This document shows, in pieces, positions 21,900 through 30,942 of a DNA stretch of 64,000 nucleotides. This DNA comes from Craterostigma plantagineum (taxonomy: Eukaryota; Streptophyta; Magnoliopsida; Lamiales; Linderniaceae). The notes below the pieces were generated by a model, which worked only from the letters and a program-made list of their open reading frames with translations, searched no databases and was not told the origin of the DNA. Position 1 is the first letter of the stretch, and each line of letters opens with the position of its first letter. The stretch covers positions 12,467,501-12,531,500 of the forward strand of contig JAPQWV010000005.1 in the NCBI GenBank assembly GCA_027422505.1, written 5' to 3'. Made by a program: the position numbers and the translations under genes.

Positions 21900-23407
21900 G
21901 CCAAAAACTCATAATGGCCGTACCTCGTGCTGAACGCGGTTTTAGGAACATCTGCCTCCCTGATCTTTAACTGATGGTATCCCGAACGGAGGTCAATTTT
22001 CGAGAATACCGTAGCTCCTTGTAGTTGATCGAACAGATCATCGATCCTTGGCAAAGGGTATTTATTTTTTATCGTGATCTTATTCAACTCCCTGTAGTCG
22101 ATGCACAGTCGCATCGACCCATCTTTCTTTCGTACAAAAAGAACGGGTGCGCCCCACGGCGAAAAACTCGGCTCGATAAACCCCTTAGATAGCAGGTCTT
22201 CTAACTGTTCCTTCAATTCTTTCAACTCATTCGGTGCTAAACGGTAAGGGGCTTTAGAGATTGGGGCAGACCCCGGGATCAGATCTATCGTGAACTGTAT
22301 TTCTCGATCAGGGGGTAACCCCTGGAGATCATCGGGAAATACATCAGCGTACTCGTTGACTATAGGTACATCTTTTAGTTTCGGTTGAGGTAAGTCCTCT
22401 GCCTTTACCGCATATACGAGATAAGACTCACAACCTGACCTCAAAAGTCGTTGAGCCTTTAGAGCTGATATTCGTGGAATATTATTCTTATCTGTTTTAC
22501 CCGAAAAAGTGAATGCTTCTTCCTCAGGCAGTTGGAATTTAACGACCTTCTTATTGCAATCTATGATGGCTCCAAATCTTGAAAACCAATCCATTCCGAA
22601 AATGACATCGTAGTCGTTCATCGGGATTACAATCAGGTCGGCACTCAAGTTCCTACCCTCAATACTTACAACGCATCCTTTCAGTACTTGATTGGTATGC
22701 GTCGGATTCCCATGTGGTAGAGTAACTACATAGTTGCATTCAGAGGAGGTAGGGGATATTCCTACCTTCGTCACATATTTAGCCGACACAAATGAATGTG
22801 TGGCTCCAGAGTCAATCAACACAGATGTGGGCACGTTATAGATAGTTAACGTACCCATCACAACAGAAGGGTTCGCCTCGGCCTCCTCATTGGTAAGTGT
22901 AAAAACTCGTGCAGAAACCGGTGGAGGTCGAACCGGTGGTTGAGTCGGGTTCTGGGGTAAAGTAGTATTGCAATTCCTAGCATAATGCCCCATTCTTCCA
23001 CATCTGAAACACTGTGGGTTTGGGTTGGGTCTGGGTTGATAACAGGCACCGAAATGGTAACGGCCACATTGTCCGCACTGGGGTGCTGGGTTTGGAGGTC
23101 TGTTTTGAATATTTACGGGTCCCCGGTTCAGCACTGGGCGCCAATTCTGTTGACCCTGGTCATTTCCTTGGCCTTTGTTGAAAATTTGGCATTTACGGTC
23201 ATTTCCAGGTCCTTGCTGACTCTCCCTCCTCTTCTTCGCCTCCTGAGCTTCAGAAATCTGAGCCTCAGCCTGCTCAGCTATCATGGCCCTTTCTGCTACT
23301 TGGGTGAATTCCATTTGTCGGGCCCCCGAGATACTTAAGTCGCGATAAAGCTCGGGTTTGAGGCTCGTAATGAACCTCGTCACTTTGAGTAAGTTTTTTG
23401 CCACCAT
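21884..23407 (-). pseudogene. Gypsy A: gag C-terminus, protease and N-terminal RT (507 codons open)
   Basis: In order: the gag end ([29 protein letters not shown]); Cys-rich segment and zinc knuckle [14 protein letters not shown] (~residue 137); aspartic protease [10 protein letters not shown] (~residue 195) and [19 protein letters not shown]; a linker with [23 protein letters not shown]; and RT start [66 protein letters not shown]. Gag, protease and RT share one frame, as usual in this lineage. Confidence 0.9.
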
Positions 23408-23994
23408 GTGAGGAGCGAAACGGGACAGCTCCTCGAATCGGCGGATATATTGGTTACAGGCGTTCCTCCTTGCCTGAGATTCATAAATTCTAGCATCCGT
23501 CGTTCCTGTTCAAGGGCAGCAAAATATTTTCCGTGGAACAATTCTCTAAATCGTTCCCACGACATATTCAACGGATCTTCTAGGACTTTAACGGTATCCC
23601 ACCAGAATCGGGCATTTCCTCTGAGCATGGAAACGGCGCACAGGACCTTTTCATTCTCAGGCACACGACTATATATGAACATATCTTCTATGGTGCATAG
23701 CCAATCTTCAGCCACTGCTGGGTCCGTAGCATCGGCAAAGGTTGGGGGATCCATTTTTCGAAAGCGCTCCCCGATAATTTCTACACGCGCGGGCTGAGGG
23801 GAGGGATGATGTTCACACGAGCTATGATGATGAAGTAGCTCGCCGATTTGATTCGAATGACAATTGATATGCTCCGACTGGCGTTGAAGTAAGTCAGTCA
23901 GTCGTAGAATAGTGGAGTCCCTTTCATTTGGAGGGGTCTCTGGTTCGGCCCTACGGCTGGATTCAGCCACATGTTCACTACGAGTTCTTGGCAT
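23380..23994 (-). pseudogene. Gypsy A: gag N-terminus
   Basis: The ATG at 23994 starts MPRTRSEHVAESS. A heptad-like Gln/His-rich segment precedes the retrotransposon gag domain (RKMDPPTFADATDP, AEDWLCTIEDMF, VLCAVSMLRGNARFWWDTV, SWERFRELFHGKYF). The frame shifts at ~23450 before rejoining the 21884-23407 frame. Confidence 0.9.
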
Positions 23995-24141
23995 TTTTCA
24001 ACTATTCTCTACAATAATTCATATAATGCACATATCAGATATCACATAATCACATAATCAAGCATTTAACTTACAGTCCAGGCTGGTTCTCCAGGCTTTT
24101 GAGCGGCGGTACATGGACAGTCTTCAGAACCTAAAGCCTAC
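23995..24141 (-). other. Gypsy A leader, with arm of PBS-bracketing inverted repeat
   Basis: A short leader between PBS and gag. Bases 24096-24103 and 24105-24117 are exact reverse complements of 24374-24381 and 24356-24368 in the LTR (8 + 13 bp). In the RNA this can form a long-range stem enclosing the LTR end and the PBS. Confidence 0.6.
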
Positions 24142-24153
24142 GCTCTGATACCA
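24142..24153 (-). other. Primer binding site, tRNA-iMet
   Basis: TGGTATCAGAGC on the minus strand, two bases from the LTR end. Confidence 0.9.
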
Positions 24154-24155
24154 CC

Positions 24156-26633
24156 TATAGCGACCCTCGTTTTCTAATTAAGGTTAGTGGCGGATTTTCG
24201 CAACGTAAGTCGCGGAAGACCCGTCTGATAAAAATTTTTCCTAAAAGATAATATAATACAACAAAATATTATTTTACATAGTATATCTATACAACGGGCG
24301 TAGCCCCAAAAATGTCAAAAGAACAAAAACCCTATTATTGCTCCACAGGTCTTTATCCATGTACCGCCCCGCCCTCAAAAGTCCGTGGAGCACCGCCACT
24401 AGCCGCTTTAGTCTTGACGCGTGTCAGCGTCAGACTCGGTACCTACAACACGTAAACACTGAGCGATTTGCCCAGTAGGTGAATAAAAATGTATGTATGC
24501 ACGTGAATGCTCATTCCCGATCCTAATATCTCACATGCAATGTTTACTCTTTCCTTTCTCACAATCCTGTCTCAATCACACAACACAGGGCCCTAGGTCA
24601 GACTCGACACCTTGCGCGCCCGTAATAATAACATACGGAAGCTTACACTAGCAGCGTTTTGACGATCACGCAACTGCCCTTCTAGGCCGCTCTTCCGTAA
24701 GCGGTAGCCTACGCCGACAGCGTTTTGACGATCACGCAACTGCCCTGTCAGGTCGCTCCCTCCGCTGAAAATATAATCACGACGGTTTTTCACCTCGGGA
24801 CGTTCACGCCCGAGTAGACAGATCGATCACGCCTGCCTGCCGTCAGGTGTCATACGAGTATCAACCTCGACTCTTCAACGAGTTAACAACAAAAATCACA
24901 AACATCTCATTCTACCCCGCTCGACAATATCTCAAATCAACCGTCTCAATACGGTGTAAATATCTCACCCCTGTGATATGATATGCATATGCCATGCATA
25001 TAAATGTGATAACATATAAGCATGATCCACGTGAAACGTACGTAAAATATGTATAACACGTAAATCACGTAAATCATTTAATCACATAGAAGCACATAAG
25101 ATCAGATATGTGTTTACGCATTGTAGATGAATAATTCACCTACGTGTCCTCCTGCTAAAATCGGTCGACAATCCTGGTGAATTCCCTACAGTTCGAATCT
25201 CTGAGCACAAAATATTATTATATCAGTATATTTACTAAGTCACCTAACTTCGAAATTTCCAAATTCTAAGTTTCGAAATCCTGAAATTGTCAAAACACTA
25301 AAAATCACGAAAACCCTAAAATGATGAAAACCCTTATTTGTTGAGAACTACTTAATGCCGAAAATTTTGTTAGGGAGATTAAATGTCGAGACTTTAAGTA
25401 ACACCCAAAATGTCGAGATCTTATAACATGCTTATAAAATGTCGAAGTGTTTATAGCATGTTGAGATCGTTATGCATGATAATAGAATATATCGAAATCT
25501 TTACAAGTTTATCGAGATTGGTTCAGAAGGTTAAATGTCGAAATCTTTTCAGGATTATATCTCGAAATCCTGCCATGCTACATCTCGACATTTTGCATTA
25601 TCAAGTCTCGAAATCCTTCTATGATATATCTCGAAGTTTGCATTATTAAATTTCGAAATTCCCTCTATGTTACCTTGTCGAGAATTGCTAAGCATGTCGA
25701 AATTATTCTTACAAGATTTTAAACATCTCGAGATAATTCTTGCGAATAATTTTATGATCAAAGTCACTTACATAACTTCTCGAGATGACTTCATCCTTGT
25801 TAAAAGCTTCCCCTTTTTTTTTTTACTAAACCCTATTTGAAATTCAAGCTAAACCTTGAATACGATACAGCTCAAATTCATATTTCTAGAGCACTGTATA
25901 AATTCTATAGAACACTATATGATTCGAGATTACCAAGAATTATATCACATAAACACTTATGATCGAACCTTCTAAGCTTTCTAATCATAGCGGTTTTTCG
26001 AACTATTCTATAATTACCACATAATCACGTGGAAGACGTACATTACAAGCATGTTTGAGCCTTAAAGTTTCGTATTCCTCGCACTATCAAATTCTCAAGA
26101 TGTCTCCAAGATGCTTCTGAACATAAATAAATTCTAGGTTTTCTAAATGAAATTCGAATTCTACCATTATTATCACATAACCATATACGGACATACATAT
26201 TAAAATAAATAAAGCATACCTCTTTTCTTTTTAAGATTACAGTTTTGAATTTGATGAAGCTCCTACACACGTTCTTATTCTTAGCTTTGGTTATCTCTTC
26301 TCAAGTGTGTTACTTTGTTGGTGTGGTTTTCATGTAACATGTTGGATATACTTAAAAGTCTCGAAACTTGGGGTGATTAGACAAGATGTGACGGTGAGCC
26401 GGAGCTTTTCCTTAGACTTAAGTAACATAATCACTAATTTGTATTGTTGGACTCATGGGCCTTATTTCTAACTTATTAAGTATGGCCCAACCTTATATTG
26501 ATAGCATTATTTATTCATCCTCTAAACTAATTCAAAAATTCCAATTTAATTTCGTTGCTAATATTCCTAATTTAAAAAAATCATATTTACTAATTACATT
26601 CGAAATCCCGTTATTAAATTTACGGTTATTACA
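24156..26633 (-). repeat. 5' LTR of nested gypsy element A (2478 bp)
   Basis: Plus-strand order starts TATAGCGACCC (TGT in the other copy) and ends GGTTATTACA. In element orientation it starts TGTAATAACC and ends GGGTCGCTATA. It contains the TCGA-motif field (25230-25800), a 29-bp direct repeat (24652 and 24718), and the LTR arm of the PBS-bracketing stem. It is bounded on the right by the TTGTG target duplication. Confidence 0.9.
24652..24746 (-). repeat. 29-bp direct repeat inside LTR of gypsy A
   Basis: An identical 29-bp unit (CAGCGTTTTGACG...ACTGCCCT) occurs at 24652-24680 and 24718-24746, a 66-bp period, with less-conserved flanks (CTCTTCCGTAAG versus CTCCCTCCGCTG). Confidence 0.85.
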
Positions 26634-26638
26634 TTGTG
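26634..26638 (-). other. Target-site duplication TTGTG (right copy)
   Basis: Partner of 19448-19452; beyond it the copia RT reading frame resumes. Confidence 0.9.
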
Positions 26639-27481
26639 TGCAGCGAAAGCTAAGAAAATCCCGATGGCATCAATTCTTGCGACTGGAGCATAGGTCTCAT
26701 CATAATCGATTCCTTCCTATTGATTGTATCCTTTTGCTACCAGTCTAGCTTTATTTCGAATTACAACTCCTTGCTCGTCCTTTTTGTTCTTGAAAACCCA
26801 TTTAGTACCTATGATAGTTTTCCCAGCTGGTCTAGGAACTAGATTCCAGACTTCCAACCTTTCAAACTGATTGATTTCCTCCTGCATTGCAATTATCCAA
26901 TCTGGGTCTGCGAGGGCTTCAGCTACTTTGCTGGGCTCCTTTTGACTGAGAAAACAGGAGTAGAGGCTTTCATTTATTGTTGATGCTCGAGTTGTTACGC
27001 CAGTGGAGGGATCGCCAATTATTTGTGAGTTCGGGTGTGCACGGGTCCACTTTCTTGTATGAAGTTGTGATGATCCATCTACGTTGATACCCGTCATTGG
27101 TTCTTCGCCTTGAGTGGCCTGATGTTTCGTGACTTCTTCAGGTTGAGGTAGTACTGACTCTCCTGAAGATACTTCTATTGTCGAGTGATGTTCTGTAGGT
27201 TCTGCAGGTTGGTGTAGTACTGATTCTCCTGAAGACATTTCTACCGTCGAATCAGTGAGCTGAGGTATTTCTGTTGCTGAGCTGGAGATAATCTCAGTAT
27301 CAATCGGAAGTTCACTGTCGTCATTGATGTGGAGATTTTCTAACGAAGGAGGAGAGTCATTATTGCAACTGTCATTGCTAGGCTCTACGGACTCATTATT
27401 GTTTGATGCTACATAAGTCGTTGGAGCAGTTGATGGCGATGGTCTTGAGAAGAGATCCTCGAATAGGAGATCGAGTTCCAT
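26639..27481 (-). pseudogene. Copia element 3: linker and N-terminal RT
   Basis: An acidic Ser/Thr/Glu-rich linker (two similar copies of the motif SSGESVLHQPAE/SSGESVLPQPEE) leads into the RVT_2 start (WIIAMQEEINQFERLEVWNLV, TKWVFKNKKDEQG, NKARLVAKGYNQ). After a frame break at ~26717 the YDETYAPVARI motif is seen (26660-26710), and the coding sequence then runs into the gypsy insertion. Confidence 0.9.
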
Positions 27482-27482
27482 A

Positions 27483-27773
27483 TCACTTAGTGGATTGGGG
27501 ATTTGAGGGTTCGCCCATAGAATAGGTGCTTGGTTGATCTTTTGTCAACTCTCGTAGAAGTCCTGGTTTTGGACTGATTTGTGTAGAAGCCACTCGGTCT
27601 ACTTCATCAAACGTAACATTGATGCTTTCCATGACTGATCTTTTCTCTTTGAGGTATACTCGATATGCTTTGGAGGTAGTCGTGTATCCAACTAGTGTTC
27701 CTTCGAACGCTTTTGGGTCAAGTTTGCCTCTATCATCACGATCGTTGGCCACATAACACTTGCATCCGAACAC
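27483..27773 (-). pseudogene. Copia element 3: integrase C-terminal region
   Basis: MFGCKCYVANDRDDRGKLDPKA, GTLVGYTTTSKAYRVY and a VMESINVTFDE segment are typical of the copia integrase C-terminus. A one-codon-scale break at ~27790 separates it from the catalytic core, and a stop at 27483 from the linker. Confidence 0.9.
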
Positions 27774-27800
27774 TCGCAGGAAGGAGACGTCCGGTACTCT

Positions 27801-28400
27801 TCAATTTATCAACTCGTAGGGAGTCCTATTGAATCTCTTGTGAAGTGAGGCACCATTCTGTGTATAACAAGCCGTGTTCAGTGCTTCGGCCCATAAGAAG
27901 TGAGGCAATCCAGAGTGAATGAGGAGTGTTCGAGTTGCTTCAACTAAGGTCCTGTTCTTGCGTTCAACTACTCCGTTTTGCTGGGGAGTTTTTGCTGCTG
28001 CGAACTGTTGGGTGATACCAAGCGATGCATAGAAGTCGCTGAGCTTCTTGTTTTTGAATTCCGTCCCATTGTCAGTTCTGATGAGTTGAACACTTAGTTG
28101 GTAGAAGTTTTGTACCGTCTTGATGAACTCAATAATTAGACCTGATGTTTGGTCCTTGGTCCTGAGAAATTTGGTCCATGTGTAGAGCGAGATATCATCC
28201 ACGATAACTAACACATACTTACGTCCATTGATGGTTTGAGTTCGCATAGGTCCACACAGATCCATGTGAATGAGTTCAAGCGGTTTGGAGGTTGAAGCTG
28301 TGTGTTTGGTGTTGTGGGATGCTTTTCTTATCTTTACCATTTCACATGCTGAGCATAGATGCTCTTTGTGATATCTGAATGAGGGAAGTCCTTTGACCAA
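27801..28400 (-). pseudogene. Copia element 3: integrase catalytic core
   Basis: About 200 codons open with all three acidic residues: LIHMDLCGP (first Asp), LIRTDNGTEF (second Asp), PQQNGVVERKN (Glu). The zinc-binding end is seen as LCSACEMVKIRKASH. It ends at NRTPYELIN by a stop just before the C-terminal region. The core looks catalytically complete, but the polyprotein is interrupted at both ends. Confidence 0.9.
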
Positions 28401-28442
28401 ATTTTCCGATCTTAATTTGTTCAGATCTTTGAAATTGAGGTG

Positions 28443-28847
28443 TCAAAGTCGTTGATGCCAAAGATCGTTCTGATGTAGGGAAGCACGGGAGATAAGGCAT
28501 GCCGGTCTGATAGTCTTTAGATCAATGGAGTAGAGATTTGTCTTTCTGTGACCAATGAGTAGTTGTCTTCCCTTGTCATCGGTTACACTACATTTATTAG
28601 TCTCAAAATTTACTTTGTACCCTTTGTCACAGAAGCGTCCAATACTGAATAGATTGTAGCTTAACCTTTCGACATATGAGACTCCTTTGATGGTGAGTCT
28701 GTCATGGATGAGGTCGCCTGTTCCTAGCATGGGTGCGGATTGACCGTTTCCGAAGTAGACTTTCCCGAGAAATCCCTCGAAAAGGTTGCTCAGCAGCTCT
28801 TTATCTCCCGTCATGTGTGAGGAGCAACCTGAATCTAAGTACCACAC
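28443..28847 (-). pseudogene. Copia element 3: protease end and GAG-pre-integrase
   Basis: WYLDSGCSSHMTGDKELLSN is the copia protease active-site entry. It is followed by LGTGDLIHDRLTIKGVSYVE and LSYNLFSIGRFCDKGYKV, then the pre-integrase motif HQNDLWHQRL. The frame breaks at ~28440 before the integrase. Confidence 0.9.
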
Positions 28848-28868
28848 ATGACGGACCTGTAAAATAAG

Positions 28869-29774
28869 TTAAGTGAGTTTAGGTACCCATTTGAAAACGG
28901 GTCCTTTTTTTATCGCAGGTGAGGGATCTAACATATTAGTTGTTATATTAATATCTTTGTCAGATTGTTGGAGAATTGACTTGAGAATCCAGACACGACA
29001 ATTGCCTATTGAATGCAGTTGGGATTTTGGAACCCAAATTTGTCTTAGACTAAATTTCTGATTTTGTTCGATATTGGATGTGGTGTATTTCTTACTCTCG
29101 ACTTTGTGATTATATTTGTTGATCTTGCGAGATACACCTTCAGCACTAGAGCTACGTGGAGTGGAAGCGTTTTGGCAAAATTTATTGTTATGAGAATTTT
29201 GGAGTACATCATTTTTGACATAATAATGTCTAGATTTTTTAGCACAAAATAAGGTAACACGATCTGTGACATTACAATGAGTCACTTTGGGAAACATAAA
29301 GGAACTGAAAATTTGTGATGAAGGGTAGGAAGCTCTGCTGACTTGTGATGAAGGAAACATGGACTTCTTCTTATGAGGCTTTGTTGACTTCTTAGTTGGA
29401 TCAGATTGAACCTTTTTCGTCTCCGTAGAACTCAGGCTTTTGTCTGTGGGTAAATGCGATATAGAGTTAGTACGAGATAAAGGAGTTTTCCCTGTAGTGT
29501 TCTTGTAGTTACAGGCATATGGTTCAGGGACATGACGAGAAGTGGAAGGTTTGAAAACATCAGGAAAGTTTTCAAGAGTGTAGATTTTGCTTAACAAAAT
29601 ATTCTTTTCTTCTTCGTGCGCTTTCTTTTCTGATTCCAGAGAGGCTGTAAGGTCGCCTATTTTACGAATAATTTCTGGAATGTAAATCGATGAATAAATA
29701 GGTTTTTTAGCCTGTTCGTCAGTGTTTTCCTGAATTTCAGGCCCAAAAGGTGACATGTAATCATAAGAGAGCAT
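28869..29774 (-). CDS. Copia element 3: gag C-terminal linker
   Basis: A 301-codon open, basic, Ser/Lys-rich stretch with a short coiled coil (SLESEKKAHEEEKNILLSKI), ending in PVFKWVPKLT directly before the protease. It is the counterpart of 9585-10733 in element 2; sequence conservation is low apart from that end motif. Part of a polyprotein, so the ATG is not a real start. Confidence 0.65.
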   Translation of the reverse strand: MLSYDYMSPFGPEIQENTDEQAKKPIYSSIYIPEIIRKIGDLTASLESEKKAHEEEKNILLSKIYTLENFPDVFKPSTSRHVPEPYACNYKNTTGKTPLSRTNSISHLPTDKSLSSTETKKVQSDPTKKSTKPHKKKSMFPSSQVSRASYPSSQIFSSFMFPKVTHCNVTDRVTLFCAKKSRHYYVKNDVLQNSHNNKFCQNASTPRSSSAEGVSRKINKYNHKVESKKYTTSNIEQNQKFSLRQIWVPKSQLHSIGNCRVWILKSILQQSDKDINITTNMLDPSPAIKKGPVFKWVPKLT

Positions 29775-29846
29775 TGTCTTTTTAGTCTTGTAGCTATTAT
29801 TGAGTTCTGTATAATCACATGCAGTTTGGGCCCACTCCTTATTCCT

Positions 29847-30503
29847 TCATTTCTGTTCATAAGATTCGATCACTTCTGTTGATCCTACGAAAGGCATCAG
29901 ATTCTCAAGGCTCAACCCAAAGTGTTTAATATTGTATAGAGGAAGTACCTCATCTTTCTTAGGGTTGTGGGAGAGTTGAAAACCTAAGCCTTCGCGAGGA
30001 TTATAGAAGTCCACATCTTTAGGTTGGTTGAGAAAAATGGTTCTATCAGTTTGACCTCTTTTGATGAGAAGATCCTCTAATTCTTTGACTTTCTTATATA
30101 GTCTCACACGTTCTTTTGTGATAAGTTCGTATTGTGAAGACACATTCACTCGTTCTTCTTTGCTGTCCTTTAAGTTCCTACATGCATCGCTGATTTGTTT
30201 TTCCTTATCTTCTATCTTTTCTACTAAAGATTGTACTTTAGATTCTGATATGGTTAAGGATTCTTGAAGAATAGCTATCTCCTCCTGTTGTTTACTTAAC
30301 AATGCGTAATTTTTGTCAAAGTTTCTTTGAAGTTCTGAGTAATCCCTACGATGCATGGAGAGTTCGTTTATCCTACGCTCGAGCTTGATTATATCATTCA
30401 GAGATGGGGTGTATACCTCCAGATCAGATGAGGAGATGTCAGTTCTGTCTGAGTTGATGTCGGTAACCTCCTCATCGGAATTATAGTCATCGCTCTTCAC
30501 CAT
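29847..30503 (-). CDS. Copia element 3: gag coiled-coil region
   Basis: A 218-codon open stretch: an acidic start (DDYNSDEEVTDI), then ~130 residues of heptad-rich coiled coil (LERRINELSMHRRDYSELQ, SLVEKIEDKEKQI), ending RGQTDRTIFLNQPKDVDF. That end is shared with elements 1 and 2 (RGQSERTIFL). Confidence 0.75.
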   Translation of the reverse strand: MVKSDDYNSDEEVTDINSDRTDISSSDLEVYTPSLNDIIKLERRINELSMHRRDYSELQRNFDKNYALLSKQQEEIAILQESLTISESKVQSLVEKIEDKEKQISDACRNLKDSKEERVNVSSQYELITKERVRLYKKVKELEDLLIKRGQTDRTIFLNQPKDVDFYNPREGLGFQLSHNPKKDEVLPLYNIKHFGLSLENLMPFVGSTEVIESYEQK

Positions 30504-30937
30504 GAATACAATCTCATCTTCCTCTTCGTCTGACGTGACCTCCAGCCATTCTTCTTCCTCAGCAACAAGGACAATTCCAGCCTCTTTGCGTTGGGACAGC
30601 TGAAACTTCTTCTTATAGTATTAAATGTTCTTCTTTTTTGGTCTGAAGCAATCTGAAGCAAAATTGCCTTGTTTTCCACAGTTGAAGCACTTCTTTGGAG
30701 TTTCAGTGTTCTTCGTTTTAGGTTCCTCAGAGCAATGAACTTTTGTTTCCCGCGCAAGGTTCGTTGTTTGTTGAAGGAAGATGATGATTTCTTGGCGCTC
30801 ATCTTATTGACCGTCTCTGAGATCATTGCCAGTTTCTTTCTAATTGATTCGAGTTCGTCCTCAGATTCTTGGTCAGATTCAGCGTTGTCTTAAGTGTCAG
30901 ATTGTATGGCTTGCTTTCCTTTCGAAGTTCTCGAGCT
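30504..30937 (-). pseudogene. Copia element 3: gag zinc-knuckle region with lost His
   Basis: In the gag frame, 30650-30700 reads CFNCGKQGNFASDC. The knuckle's His is Asn here (AAT for CAT), so zinc binding is probably lost. A stop follows at ~30620 (KKKNI then TAA before YYKKKF). The right edge meets the CCTGT target duplication of gypsy B; the gag N-terminus continues at 41700. Confidence 0.8.
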
Positions 30938-30942
30938 CCTGT
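30938..30942 (-). other. Target-site duplication CCTGT (left copy)
   Basis: Precedes LTR start TGTAACGACCC; repeated at 41695-41699. Confidence 0.9.
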
